From CAZQFV01 sp964592645 (GTDB taxonomy: Bacteria > Chloroflexota > Chloroflexia > DTKN01): 41,423 nt of DNA. Below are positions 7,487 through 16,371 of the stretch, in pieces. Location of the stretch: contig CAZQFV010000027.1 of the NCBI GenBank assembly GCA_964592645.1, positions 1 to 41,423 on the forward strand, in the 5' to 3' direction. Both the position numbers and the translations under genes were made by a program. Under the pieces are notes generated by a model, which saw only the letters and a program-made list of their open reading frames with translations, did not search any database and was not told the DNA's origin. The first letter of the stretch is position 1, and each line of letters begins with the position of its first letter.

Positions 7487-10400
7487 ATGAGTCGAGTCCG
7501 CCGCATTCTCCGCCCTCTGCCAGGGTTGCTTTTGATCCTGGCCATCTTGCTGCCGGGTGGGCTGTCCACTCCCTCGGCCCGGGCGACGGTCGCGCCGCCG
7601 GTTTTGTTGTACCCGGCCAACTATTCGGTGACCTCGGCGCTGGATGGCTCTTACCCCCCGACGGGCAACCCCACCTTCGTCTGGCAGGCTGTCCCCGGGG
7701 CTATCTTGTACACGCTCCAGATCTGCTCTGCCCCCGACTGCCAGGGGGCGCAGTGGGTGATCAACACGCGCGCCAATCAGTATACCCCGGCCTATGGCGA
7801 GTCGGCGACCATGTGGCAGGACGGGACCTGGTACTGGCGCGTGAAAGTCTATGTCCAGGGCGACCAGAGCGATTTCTCTTCCTGGTTTGTGTTCACCCGC
7901 AAATGGCTCGGGCCCAATAACGAGCTGCGGCCGGACCTCTACCAGCCGCCGGACGACCCGTACGAGCAGAATCCCATCCAGTTCCTGGAGCCCCCCATCT
8001 TCTCCTGGGAGGCGGTGCCCGGCGCGGCCAAGTATCGGTTCGAGCTCTACAAGCAGCAAGGCTGCCAGGGCAGCTTCTGGAGCAGGGTGGTGATCCAACC
8101 GTACTTTACGCCCTGGGCCCTGGATTCCTATTGGCACCAGGACGGCGTCTACTGGTGGCGGGTGACGCCCATCAGCGGAGTGGACACCGAGGGCCCGAGC
8201 AGCCTGTGCTGGAAGTTTGTCCTGGATTATGATCAGAGGCCGACCGTCCTGGCCCCGCCCAACAACTCGACGCAGATCTTTGTTCCCGAGTTCAGTTGGA
8301 CGGCGGTGAAGGGGGCCGCCTATTACGAACTGCAGGTCGACACCGAGAGCAGCTTTACTCCCCCCATCATGCGCGACTGGATCTCGGTCGGCACCCGCTA
8401 CACCCCGGCGGAGACGTTCGCCAACAACGCCGACTACTTCTGGCGCGTGCGGGCCTGCAACACCGCGGGTTCCTGCGGCTCCTGGAGCCCCGCGGATACC
8501 GGCCACAAGTTTCGGATGGCCTGGAACCTGGAACTGCAGCAGTTGACGCCGACCTACGCTTTCCTCGCCGTGCCCTACCCCGTTTTCGAGTGGACCCCGG
8601 TGGCCGGGGCTAAGACCTATACGGTCGAGGTGGCCGACAATATCGATTTCAGCCCCATACAGTTCACCTTCGGCAGCATCCCCACCTCCCGATTCGCCAA
8701 CCTGAGCTCCTGGTTCTACCCGGGCCAGTCGTGGTGGTGGCGGGTCCGGGCCGCGGATGACGGCAGCAACGTTTCCAACCCCAGCGACCACTGGCGTTTC
8801 TCCTGGGCGACGAACGGCGGGCCGACCCTGATCTACCCGCCCTACTACTATGACCCGGCTACGATTTCGGCCACCTCCTTCCTGGATGTGCGTACCGACC
8901 CGACGGTGGATGCGCCGGTCTTTATGTGGGACCGCCTGGTGGACGACAACGAGCAGACCCCGGATCGCTATACGTTGCAGATCGACGACGAGCCCCTTTT
9001 CCCCAGCCCCATTTGGTCGACCACCACTCAGAACCTGAGCCTGGCGCCGACGCTGGAGAACGCCTTTACCCTGACGAGCGGGATCTACTACTGGCGGGTG
9101 CTCGGGAGCATCGGGGCCACGCCTTTTGTCAGCCAGGCCTGGCCGTTCCGCTTCGACCCCAGCCTGCAGATGGTCAGCGGCACGGTAGTGCCCTACTTCC
9201 CGATCGACGGGCTGGATAGCGTCTACGACACTCCGCTCTTCAACTGGTCGCCGCGGATCGGCGCCGACCACTACCATTTCCAGATTGCCACGGCGCCGGA
9301 CTTTGGCGACGTGGTGGATGAGGCGCACCCGATCTACGGCTTCTACACGCCACAGCAGCGCCTGCCGGCCGGCGTCTACTACTGGCGGGTGCGGGCCCAG
9401 GACGCCGGAGGCGCCTACCTGGGCGAATGGAGCACCACGCGCCGCCTGTTCATCACCCAGCAACTGCGGCGCGGGGCGAATGTGGCCTATGGCGGGCCGC
9501 CGAACCGCGCCTTGCCCCAGCCCATCAGCAACGACGCCTATACAAAGATCGCCGAGGACCCATCCGGCGACGCCTACAACGCGAACCCGGATTATGATCT
9601 CACCGGCCTGTACCTGGCCCGCGACGATGCCGCGAGCAACTACTGGTGGCTCCTGACAATCGACCTGCCGCCGACCAACACCAGCGACATGTACTTTGTT
9701 TTCTATGTCGATATCGATCACAAGGTGGGCTCGGGCGGGGCCACCGACCCCAAGGGCTTTGCCATCACCGTCGACCCCCTTTTCCGCCCGGAGCGCGTCT
9801 TTTACGCCCACCAGAACGGGACCGGCCAGATCGATAGCGTTGTCTACTACCGCAACAACGGCACCGGCTGGTACCCGGCCGAGTGCCTGGGATCATTCCC
9901 CTGCAACGGCGGCGGCTGGGCCTATCGTCGCGGCCGCTACCTGGAGCTGCAGCTCCCGCCCGAGCTGATCGAGGTGAACACCGAGTGGCTGGGGACCGTC
10001 TCCGTGGAGGCCTTTACCATCCCCAACGGCGGCACGCAGGCCTATGACACCGTGCCCTCGGAGCCGGCCGGCCTGGTGAGCTCCCTGGCCCACTTTGCCT
10101 CGGCCTCCGACAAGGTCAACTTGCTCCATCCCTGGCACAACCCGCTCAACAACCCGGTGGTCTATCTCAGCGACCCCCTGTTGAGCTACAGCAAGCCGCT
10201 CTATCGCTCCTGGATCAAGGGCTACCGCATCCAGGTAGCCCTGGACCAGACCTTTCAGACGATCATCCGCGAGGGCACCTGGTACGGGTATCCCTCCGAC
10301 CCCACGGACTACTGGTTCATCCCCACCCGCTGGAGCCTGCCCAACAACACGCTGGACAACGAGACGACCCTCTACTGGCGCATCGGCATCATGCACTGCG

Positions 10401-11386
10401 AGGGAACCTGTTTCGGCCCCTGGTCGCAGCCGATGCGCTTCACCAAAGCTATCCCCGTGCCCCGGAGCCTCACGGCTGAACGGACCTACACGCTCCCTAC
10501 GCTGCACTGGGGGCGGGTCGAGGGGGCCGGCAAATACGAGGTCAGCGGGTCCAACGTCGCCGGGGACTCTTTCTCCATCAGTACCCCCAATGACCGATGG
10601 ACACCCCCGGCCTGGCTTGGCGAGGGCGCCTGGAGCTGGCAGGTGTACGTCCGCGACCCTTACGGCAAGCTCAGCGAGTTCCCGGCGACGGGGTCGTTCG
10701 TCCGGCGCACCCCCCAGGCCAAGCTGCTCAGCCCCATCGACGGGCAGTTGGTGACCGACCTGCCGGTGCTGACCTGGCAGGCGGTGGTCACGCCGAGCGT
10801 GAACCCCGCCTTATATGCCCCGGCGTACCGGGTGGAGGTCTGCAATCAACCCTGTGACATGTATAACAACTGTCCTGTCGGGTCGGTGGTATGGAGCAAG
10901 GCCTACCGGGTGGACGGTACGACCTTGATCCATAACCTGGAGATGGAATCGCTGCCGAACAACGATCCCGGCGAGGACTACTGGTGGCATGTCGCCGCCT
11001 GGGGCAGCCTGGATACCAACTTGATCCGGCAAGGGCCATGGTCGGCATGCGAGAACTTTCATAAGCTCTACGAGACGGTGAAGCCAATCTCGGCTTACAT
11101 CAGCCCTGTCGATAAGCAGGCGCGGCTCTCCTGGGAGGCTATGCCCCGGGCGCGCCACTATGAACTGGAGATCTGCCGGGATGCCGATTGGACCCTATGC
11201 GATGTCCGGGGGTCGACTATCCAAACGTCGTACGTATCGCGGGAGATGTACATGCCGGGATACTTGTACTGGCGTGTGCGCTGGTGCGACGCCCAGTGGG
11301 TCTGTAGTCCCTACTATGAGGGCCGCGTCGGACCTCCTGGCCTGGCCATCTTGCCGCTCATCCACAAGAACTGGACATCGCCGTAG
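7487..11386 (+). CDS. Secreted multi-domain beta-repeat (FN3-like) protein with an inserted CBM9/DOMON-like domain
   Basis: 1299 residues. It begins with a clear signal peptide (basic start, hydrophobic core ILAILLPGG, then SARA) behind a strong AGGAGGTG. The rest is about ten repeats of roughly 100 residues, each with a core such as PTFVWQAVPGAILYTLQI, IFSWEAVPGAAKYRFELY or LSWEAMPRARHYELEIC, and a later YWRVR strand; this is the pattern of fibronectin-III-like modules. At about residues 660-860 a different domain interrupts the array (DLTGLYLARDD, FVFYVDIDHK, FAITVDP), resembling CBM9/DOMON-like sugar-binding folds. That assignment is an inference. The C-terminus, LAILPLIHKNWTSP, resembles the end of the subtilase at 30319. 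It is probably a cell-surface or secreted adhesin or scaffold. A glycosyltransferase gene follows 11 bases downstream. Confidence 0.85.
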   Translation: MSRVRRILRPLPGLLLILAILLPGGLSTPSARATVAPPVLLYPANYSVTSALDGSYPPTGNPTFVWQAVPGAILYTLQICSAPDCQGAQWVINTRANQYTPAYGESATMWQDGTWYWRVKVYVQGDQSDFSSWFVFTRKWLGPNNELRPDLYQPPDDPYEQNPIQFLEPPIFSWEAVPGAAKYRFELYKQQGCQGSFWSRVVIQPYFTPWALDSYWHQDGVYWWRVTPISGVDTEGPSSLCWKFVLDYDQRPTVLAPPNNSTQIFVPEFSWTAVKGAAYYELQVDTESSFTPPIMRDWISVGTRYTPAETFANNADYFWRVRACNTAGSCGSWSPADTGHKFRMAWNLELQQLTPTYAFLAVPYPVFEWTPVAGAKTYTVEVADNIDFSPIQFTFGSIPTSRFANLSSWFYPGQSWWWRVRAADDGSNVSNPSDHWRFSWATNGGPTLIYPPYYYDPATISATSFLDVRTDPTVDAPVFMWDRLVDDNEQTPDRYTLQIDDEPLFPSPIWSTTTQNLSLAPTLENAFTLTSGIYYWRVLGSIGATPFVSQAWPFRFDPSLQMVSGTVVPYFPIDGLDSVYDTPLFNWSPRIGADHYHFQIATAPDFGDVVDEAHPIYGFYTPQQRLPAGVYYWRVRAQDAGGAYLGEWSTTRRLFITQQLRRGANVAYGGPPNRALPQPISNDAYTKIAEDPSGDAYNANPDYDLTGLYLARDDAASNYWWLLTIDLPPTNTSDMYFVFYVDIDHKVGSGGATDPKGFAITVDPLFRPERVFYAHQNGTGQIDSVVYYRNNGTGWYPAECLGSFPCNGGGWAYRRGRYLELQLPPELIEVNTEWLGTVSVEAFTIPNGGTQAYDTVPSEPAGLVSSLAHFASASDKVNLLHPWHNPLNNPVVYLSDPLLSYSKPLYRSWIKGYRIQVALDQTFQTIIREGTWYGYPSDPTDYWFIPTRWSLPNNTLDNETTLYWRIGIMHCEGTCFGPWSQPMRFTKAIPVPRSLTAERTYTLPTLHWGRVEGAGKYEVSGSNVAGDSFSISTPNDRWTPPAWLGEGAWSWQVYVRDPYGKLSEFPATGSFVRRTPQAKLLSPIDGQLVTDLPVLTWQAVVTPSVNPALYAPAYRVEVCNQPCDMYNNCPVGSVVWSKAYRVDGTTLIHNLEMESLPNNDPGEDYWWHVAAWGSLDTNLIRQGPWSACENFHKLYETVKPISAYISPVDKQARLSWEAMPRARHYELEICRDADWTLCDVRGSTIQTSYVSREMYMPGYLYWRVRWCDAQWVCSPYYEGRVGPPGLAILPLIHKNWTSP

Positions 11387-11397
11387 GGGAGCTGGGG

Positions 11398-12636
11398 ATG
11401 CACATCGCCATCTTTGGCCTGGGTGGGGTCACGCGGGCCTTTCGCCAGTGGCCGGAGCGCGTGCTGGGTGAGCGCCTGGTGCGCCAGGGCCACCGCGTCA
11501 TAGCCTACGGGTACTATGATCCGCACTCCCCTCACCTGCACGAGCAGGCGGAGGAGATCGCCGGCATCCAGGTGCGGCGGGTGCCGCCGCGCTTCTGGCC
11601 CAATACGGCTCTGCGCCGGGTCATGGCCTCCGAGGTGCTGCCCGGGATCGCCCACCTGATGCATCCGCGCAACGTCCTGGCCTATGGCGCCGTGCGCCTG
11701 CTGCGCCAGTGGCATGTGCCCATCGTCTACACCTGGCTGGGCCCCTTTCACGACGCTTACCTGGTGGAGGACCGCGAGTCGCCCTATGAGTGCGCCCCGC
11801 GCTACGACCGTCTGATCTTTACCTGGCAGGACCTGCTGCGGCACATCGGGCGGGACCGCAGCCTGCGCGCCCACTTGCGCAACTATATGCTGCATTGGCC
11901 GCTTTCCCAAGCCGACCTGTACATGGCCTGCTCGCAGCACGAGGCCGAGGAACTGGCGCGCATGGGGCTGCCGGCCGGGCGCATCCGTGTCGTGCCCCTG
12001 TGGATCGAGACCGACTGGATCGCGCAACTGCCGACCCGCCCCCCACAGCATGCGCTGCGGCGGCCGTTGCTCCTCTACATCGGCCAACTGACCCGCCGCA
12101 AGGGGCCCGACCTGGCGATAGAGGCCATGCCAGAGGTGGTGGCCCGTTATCCCCAGGCCGAGTTCGCCTTTGTCTCGCACAACCCCGCCGAGCAGGCCAC
12201 TCTGCAGTCGCGGGCCGAGCAGCTTGGCGTGGCGGGCAACCTGCACTTCCTGGGGCAGGTGTCGGAGGAGGAAAAGATCGCCCTCCTGCGCGCCTGCGAT
12301 GCCTACCTCCTGCCGACGCGCTACGAGGGGTTTGGGCTGCCGTTGCTGGAGGCCATGGCCTGTGGCGCGCCGATCGTCAGCAGCGATATCCCGGTGGTGC
12401 GCGAGATCGTCCAGGACGGCGTCAACGGCCTGCTCGTGCCCCTGGGGGATAGCAAAGCCCTGGCGGCGGCGGTGCTGCGCCTGCTGGAGGACGGCGGGCT
12501 GCGCAGAAAGCTGATCGCGGGCGGCGAACGGATCTTGCGCGAGCGCTACGATGGAGATCTCCTGGTGAGGCAGGTGCTGCGCTGCTACGAGGAAGCCCTC
12601 GCCCTGGCAGAGGACCGGGGGGCCGGCCGTGGATGA
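11398..12636 (+). CDS. Glycosyltransferase family 4 (GT-B fold)
   Basis: 412 residues. The N-terminal half is an acceptor-binding Rossmann domain (MHIAIFGLGGVTR). The C-terminal half has the GT4 donor-site signature: LLYIGQLTRRKGPDLAIEA, then YLLPTRYEGFGLPLLEAMAC with the EX7E pair, then GAPIVSSDIPVVREIV. It is expected to transfer a sugar from a nucleotide-sugar donor at the cytoplasmic side during glycan assembly. The start is supported by GGGGAGCTGGGG. It follows the secreted repeat protein by 11 bases and overlaps the next methyltransferase by eight bases, so the three probably share a transcript. The sugar and acceptor are unknown. Confidence 0.92.
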   Translation: MHIAIFGLGGVTRAFRQWPERVLGERLVRQGHRVIAYGYYDPHSPHLHEQAEEIAGIQVRRVPPRFWPNTALRRVMASEVLPGIAHLMHPRNVLAYGAVRLLRQWHVPIVYTWLGPFHDAYLVEDRESPYECAPRYDRLIFTWQDLLRHIGRDRSLRAHLRNYMLHWPLSQADLYMACSQHEAEELARMGLPAGRIRVVPLWIETDWIAQLPTRPPQHALRRPLLLYIGQLTRRKGPDLAIEAMPEVVARYPQAEFAFVSHNPAEQATLQSRAEQLGVAGNLHFLGQVSEEEKIALLRACDAYLLPTRYEGFGLPLLEAMACGAPIVSSDIPVVREIVQDGVNGLLVPLGDSKALAAAVLRLLEDGGLRRKLIAGGERILRERYDGDLLVRQVLRCYEEALALAEDRGAGRG

Positions 12637-13276
12637 GGAGTCCTACTTTGCCGCGCAGGAACGCAAGTCGGAGCGCAAGGTCGCCTGGGAGTATGGCCGG
12701 CTGCTGGCGCTGGCCGGCCTGTCGTGTGTTCCGAGCTGGCGCGTGCTCGATGTCGGCTGCGGCGCCGGCCCCGGACTGCGTTTCTTTGCCGCACGCAGCA
12801 TCCAGGCGTGGGGCGTCGATGCTTCTCGATACGCCCTGGAACGGGCGCGCGCCCTGGTGCCGGTGGCGCGGCTGGTACAGGCCGACCTGCGGCAGGGATT
12901 GCCCCTGGCCGGGGCCTCGTTCGATCTGCTGGTGCTTGGCGACGTGATCGAGCATGTGCCGGAAGGCGACCAACTGCTGCGCGAGTGCCGCCGCGTTCTG
13001 CGCGCCGGCGGCACGCTGCTGGTGCGCACGGTCAACCGCTGGGACCTGCGGCGCTTCTGGCAGGGAGCACGCTGGTCGGGCCGCGCCGACCCGACACACG
13101 TGCACCTCTACAGCCCGCCGGAGCTGCATCGGGCTTTGCTGGAGGCCGGCTTCGCCCGGGTGCGCGTTCGCACCGGGATCAAGCCGCTGTTCTGGCTGCC
13201 GCTGCGCCGGCCCATCGGCGTTCCCTGGCCGCCGCTCGTTGGCAATGGGCTCGTTGGGGTGGCGACAGTGGCCTGA
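12629..13276 (+). CDS. Class I SAM-dependent methyltransferase
   Basis: 215 residues, GTG start overlapping the end of the glycosyltransferase gene. Motif I is VLDVGCGAGPGLRFF, the acidic end of beta-2 is in WGVDAS, motif II is LLVLGDVIEHVPEGD, and motif III is LRAGGTLLVRT. HVHLYSPPELHRALLEAGF is typical of Methyltransf_11/UbiE-like enzymes found in glycan gene clusters. The substrate cannot be read from sequence; the position after a GT4 gene suggests a sugar, lipid-carrier or surface-glycan acceptor. No frameshift or missing motif was seen. Confidence 0.9.
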   Translation: MDEESYFAAQERKSERKVAWEYGRLLALAGLSCVPSWRVLDVGCGAGPGLRFFAARSIQAWGVDASRYALERARALVPVARLVQADLRQGLPLAGASFDLLVLGDVIEHVPEGDQLLRECRRVLRAGGTLLVRTVNRWDLRRFWQGARWSGRADPTHVHLYSPPELHRALLEAGFARVRVRTGIKPLFWLPLRRPIGVPWPPLVGNGLVGVATVA

Positions 13277-13316
13277 GGCAAGAGGCAAGAGGCAAGAGAT
13301 ACTGCCTCCTGCCCCT
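13275..13316 (+). repeat. Period-7 tandem repeat between two methyltransferase genes
   Basis: Three perfect copies of GAGGCAA (13275-13281, 13282-13288, 13289-13295) are followed by decayed heptamers GAGATAC, TGCCTCC and TGCCCCT. The first copy starts inside the stop codon of the upstream gene. Two other period-7 arrays in the window sit at similar gene junctions. Confidence 0.8.
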
Positions 13317-13332
13317 GGCCCCCTTGGTGGCG

Positions 13333-14145
13333 ATGATGAACCTGGACGTCGAGTCCCTCGTGGATGCCTATGGCCGCTCTCCTGCTGCTGGCGACAAGCC
13401 GGATTACTTCCGCCTGCACCGTGACCGCTACGTGGCGCTGTTGGGGGCCCTGGAGGTGCCGCCGGGGAGCCGGGTGCTGGAGATAGGCTGCAACCCGGGG
13501 CAGTTCACGGCCCTCCTCGTCCAGGCCGGATACCGTGTCTTTGGGCTGGACCTGCGCCCGGAGGACCGGTTGGAGCTTTGGTCTCGCCTGGGGGTCGAGG
13601 TGCGCCGGGCCAACCTGGAGGAGGAGCCGCTGCCCTTTGCCGATGGCTCTTTCGAGGCGGCGGTCTTCTCGGAAGTGTTGGAGCACCTGGCCCGCTCGCC
13701 GCTGCCGGCGCTGGAGGAGATCCGGCGGGTGCTCGTGCCCGGGGGCCTGCTGGTGTTGAGCACGCCCAACGCCTGCTCGCTGCGGGAGCGGTTGCTGTTC
13801 GGGCTGCGCCTGCTCCTCTGGCGCAGCCTGGAACCGCCGGAGGAATTTCGCCGCCGCATAGAGCTGCGGGACGAGGCGCGCTACACGGTGCACCAGCGCC
13901 TCTATACCGCCGGGGAGGTCCGTTGGCTGCTGCAGCGGGCCGGCCTCGGGCAGGTTGCCGTACGCTACGTGGCGGCGCGTGAGCGGGTGGGCGTGTCCTG
14001 GAAACGGCTGCTGCGCCGGCCATGGCGCGTCTTGCCTAAGGCCGCCCTGGCAGGGGCGGCCGCGCTGCTCCCGCCGGTCCGCTCCACCCTCCTGGTCACG
14101 GCCCGCCGGCCGGAGGGCGGAGATCCGTTGCCCGATACCCGATAA
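13333..14145 (+). CDS. Class I SAM-dependent methyltransferase
   Basis: 270 residues from ATG 13333 (a second ATG follows at 13336). Motif I is VLEIGCNPGQFTALL, the beta-2 acidic residue is in VFGLDLRPED, motif II is AVFSEVLEHLARSPL, and motif III is LVPGGLLVLSTPN. The C-terminal part contains a basic region (SWKRLLRRPWR) and a hydrophobic stretch near the end, which could lie on the membrane. It is related to, but clearly different from, the preceding methyltransferase. The ribosome-binding site is poor because the upstream space is taken by heptamer repeats. The last codons and stop belong to the next period-7 array. Substrate unknown; probably surface-glycan related by context. Confidence 0.87.
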   Translation: MMNLDVESLVDAYGRSPAAGDKPDYFRLHRDRYVALLGALEVPPGSRVLEIGCNPGQFTALLVQAGYRVFGLDLRPEDRLELWSRLGVEVRRANLEEEPLPFADGSFEAAVFSEVLEHLARSPLPALEEIRRVLVPGGLLVLSTPNACSLRERLLFGLRLLLWRSLEPPEEFRRRIELRDEARYTVHQRLYTAGEVRWLLQRAGLGQVAVRYVAARERVGVSWKRLLRRPWRVLPKAALAGAAALLPPVRSTLLVTARRPEGGDPLPDTR

Positions 14146-14165
14146 CCGCTAACTGTCAACTAGCC
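14131..14165 (+). repeat. Period-7 tandem repeat across a stop codon and up to a start codon
   Basis: Heptamers CCCGATA, CCCGATA, ACCGCTA, ACTGTCA, ACTAGCC run without gap from inside the 3' end of the methyltransferase gene to the base before the next ATG at 14166. The array supplies the last codons and the TAA stop of the upstream gene and fills the place where a ribosome-binding site would be. Confidence 0.75.
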
Positions 14166-15893
14166 ATGTTTCTAATCCAAGGTACGGGGGTCACCAGGGG
14201 TATCGCTATCGGCCCGGCTTCTTTCCACCGCCCGGCGCCGATCAAGATCGTGCCGCGCAAACCGGGGCCGGTCGCGGAGGAGGAGGCGCGCTTTGCCGCG
14301 GCGCTGGACGCGGCGCGGGCCGGGGTGCAGGCCCTGCGGGCGGCGCTGCCGCGCGATCTTTGGGCAGAGGTCAACCGCCTGCTGGAGGTCCACGAGATCC
14401 TCCTGGCCGACCCGGCGCTGGTGGATCGGACCCGCGGGTCCATCCTTCAGGGCAAGGCGGCGGAGTGGGCCTGGAAGGAATCGGTGGAAGCGTACCTGGC
14501 CATCTTTTCCCCTCTGCAAGACGAGGACCTGCGGGCGCGGGCGGCAGCCCTGGGCGACGTGGGCCGGCAGGTCCTGGCGGCGATGCTGGGGGAGGCAGCT
14601 ACCGCGCCGTCCGCGGCCGGCCGGGAGACGGTCGTGTTGGCCTCTATGCTGGGGCCGACCGAGTTCCTGCAACTGGCGGCCCAGCCGCCGCTGGGCCTGT
14701 GCCTGGCCGGCAGCCCGCTGGCAGCGCCGGCGGTGGTCGTGGCGCGGCGCCTGGGTATCCCCGTGGTCGTCGGCCTGGGCGAGGCGCTCCTGAAGCAGGT
14801 GCCGGCCGGGATCACGCTGGTGGTCGATGGGGGCAGCGGCCTGGTGGAGGTGGATCCCGACGAGGAAGCGCTGGCCTATCAGCGCGACCGACAGCGGCTG
14901 CTGCGCGCCGCCCAACCCGATTTCGACGTGATGGCGCCGGCCCACACCCGCGATGGCTGGCGCGTGGATGTGCGTGTCGAGCTGGCCCGCCCCGAAGACC
15001 TGCTGCTGGCCTTGGCCTGCGGCGCCGAGGGGGTCGGCCTGGCCCACAGCGATTTTCTCTACGTGGGCCGCCAGGCCCTGCCCGGCGAGGATGAGCAGGC
15101 CGCGGCCTTTCGCGCTTTGCTGCTGCAGCTCCCGGCGGACCGGCTGACCTGCTGCACGCTAGCCGTGGGTCCCGAGGAGCCCTTGCCTTTCCCATCCGAG
15201 GCCGAAGGAGGAGGACACCCGCTGCTGGGATTGCGCGGGATCCGCCTCTCGCTGGCCTACCTTTCGGCTTTCCGCGAGCAGCTACGGGCGCTCCTGCGGG
15301 CGGGGGCCGGCCGGCCCCTGGGGATCGCCTTCCCCATGGTCGAGACTATCTCCGAGTTGCGGGCGGCCCAGGAATGGCTGCGCCGGGCGCAGCAGGACCT
15401 GCGGAACGCCGAGATTGCCCATTGCCAGGACGTGATCAGCAGTGTGCTGGTGCAGACCCCCCTGGCCATGCTGAACATCGAGGCGCTGCTGCCGGAGATC
15501 GGGGCCGTCTTTCTGGATTTCGATCGCCTGGCAGAGTACATCCTGGCCTGTGATCGGCAGAACCGGCGCGTGGCGCACCTCTTTCGCCCCCTTCACCCGA
15601 CGGTCCTGCGGCTGGTGAGGGATGCGGTCACCGCGACCCACCGCCACGGCCGGCGCGTGGACCTCTGTGGCGACAGCGCCGGCAGCCTCGGTGCCGTGGC
15701 CCTGCTGCTGGGCCTGGGCGCGGATGGCTTCTGCCTGCCCATCGAGCGCATCGCCGGCGCCAAGGCCCTGTTGCGCCAGATGACCGTGCCCGAGGCGCAG
15801 GACCTGGCCGGCCGGGCCCTGCGCTTGCAGAGCGCAGCCGAGGTGGAGTCGTTGGTGGAAGAGTTTCTGGGACATAAAGTCGTAAGCCGTTGA
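14166..15893 (+). CDS. PTS enzyme I-like protein, probably a pseudoenzyme
   Basis: 575 residues, the full length of enzyme I (PtsI), with the whole fold traceable: N-terminal GTGVTRGIAIGPA, the phosphohistidine-domain end RRLGIPVVVG, and the PEP-binding barrel with GVGLAHSDFLY, GLRGIRLSL and FRPLHPTVLRL. The catalytic residues are altered. In E. coli numbering, His189 is Pro188 here, Arg296 is His294, Arg332 is Cys330, Glu431 is Gln430 and Asp455 is Arg454; Arg465 and Cys502 have counterparts. It should therefore not phosphorylate HPr from PEP. No HPr or enzyme II gene lies nearby. A regulatory or binding role is possible; the context gives no partner. The start ATG directly abuts heptamer repeats, with no Shine-Dalgarno. 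Confidence 0.88.
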   Translation: MFLIQGTGVTRGIAIGPASFHRPAPIKIVPRKPGPVAEEEARFAAALDAARAGVQALRAALPRDLWAEVNRLLEVHEILLADPALVDRTRGSILQGKAAEWAWKESVEAYLAIFSPLQDEDLRARAAALGDVGRQVLAAMLGEAATAPSAAGRETVVLASMLGPTEFLQLAAQPPLGLCLAGSPLAAPAVVVARRLGIPVVVGLGEALLKQVPAGITLVVDGGSGLVEVDPDEEALAYQRDRQRLLRAAQPDFDVMAPAHTRDGWRVDVRVELARPEDLLLALACGAEGVGLAHSDFLYVGRQALPGEDEQAAAFRALLLQLPADRLTCCTLAVGPEEPLPFPSEAEGGGHPLLGLRGIRLSLAYLSAFREQLRALLRAGAGRPLGIAFPMVETISELRAAQEWLRRAQQDLRNAEIAHCQDVISSVLVQTPLAMLNIEALLPEIGAVFLDFDRLAEYILACDRQNRRVAHLFRPLHPTVLRLVRDAVTATHRHGRRVDLCGDSAGSLGAVALLLGLGADGFCLPIERIAGAKALLRQMTVPEAQDLAGRALRLQSAAEVESLVEEFLGHKVVSR

Positions 15894-15934
15894 GCGGGCA
15901 GTTCGAACAATATCGTCGTTGGACAGGAGGCAGT

Positions 15935-16300
15935 ATGGCGGTCAAAGTGGTTCACTACAGCAATGTCCGGGCCGATGCCGTGGCGGACGTGGAGGGCGTG
16001 ACGATCCGCTGGGTCATCGCCAAGGAGGATGGGGCGCCGCACTTTGCCATGCGGGTCTTTGAGGTGCAGCCCGGATGCGGTTCGCCGCACCATCGCCACT
16101 GGTGGGAGCACGAGGTCTTGGTCCTCGATGGGACGGGGAGGGTCACGACCGAGGAGGGCGACTTCCCGCTGACCCCCGGGACGGCCGTCTTCGTGCCGGG
16201 CGGGGTACTGCACCAGTTCCGCAACACCGGCGAGGGGCTGCTGCGCTTCGTCTGCCTGGTGCCGCACCCCGAGCTGGAAGGGTGGGCCTCGCCGGCCTAG
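15935..16300 (+). CDS. Small cupin-domain protein
   Basis: 121 residues, a single cupin_2 barrel. Motif 1 carries metal ligands in SPHHRHWWEHEVLVL (two His and a Glu) and motif 2 has the later His in FVPGGVLHQFRN. The ATG at 15935 has AGGAGG seven bases upstream and removes an unconserved 15-residue extension. Such stand-alone cupins bind a metal and a small ligand; the function here is unknown. It is the last gene of the plus-strand run and converges on rdgB, with about 70 bases between them in which no convincing terminator was seen. Confidence 0.85.
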   Translation: MAVKVVHYSNVRADAVADVEGVTIRWVIAKEDGAPHFAMRVFEVQPGCGSPHHRHWWEHEVLVLDGTGRVTTEEGDFPLTPGTAVFVPGGVLHQFRNTGEGLLRFVCLVPHPELEGWASPA

Positions 16301-16371
16301 GCCCCGGCCAACTCGAGCTGTTGCTCGCCCTGAAAGGAAGCGGGGCGCAAGCTCGGACACTGAGCGGATCG

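Noticed and set aside
7367..9811. An 814-codon minus-strand open frame opposite the secreted repeat protein
   Set aside because: The plus frame has a signal peptide, promoter, ribosome-binding site and repeats; the minus frame has none.
12724..13332. N-terminal extension of the second methyltransferase back to 12724
   Set aside because: This stretch overlaps the first methyltransferase in another frame and is Arg/Gly/Ala-rich without motifs; the recognisable protein starts at 13333.
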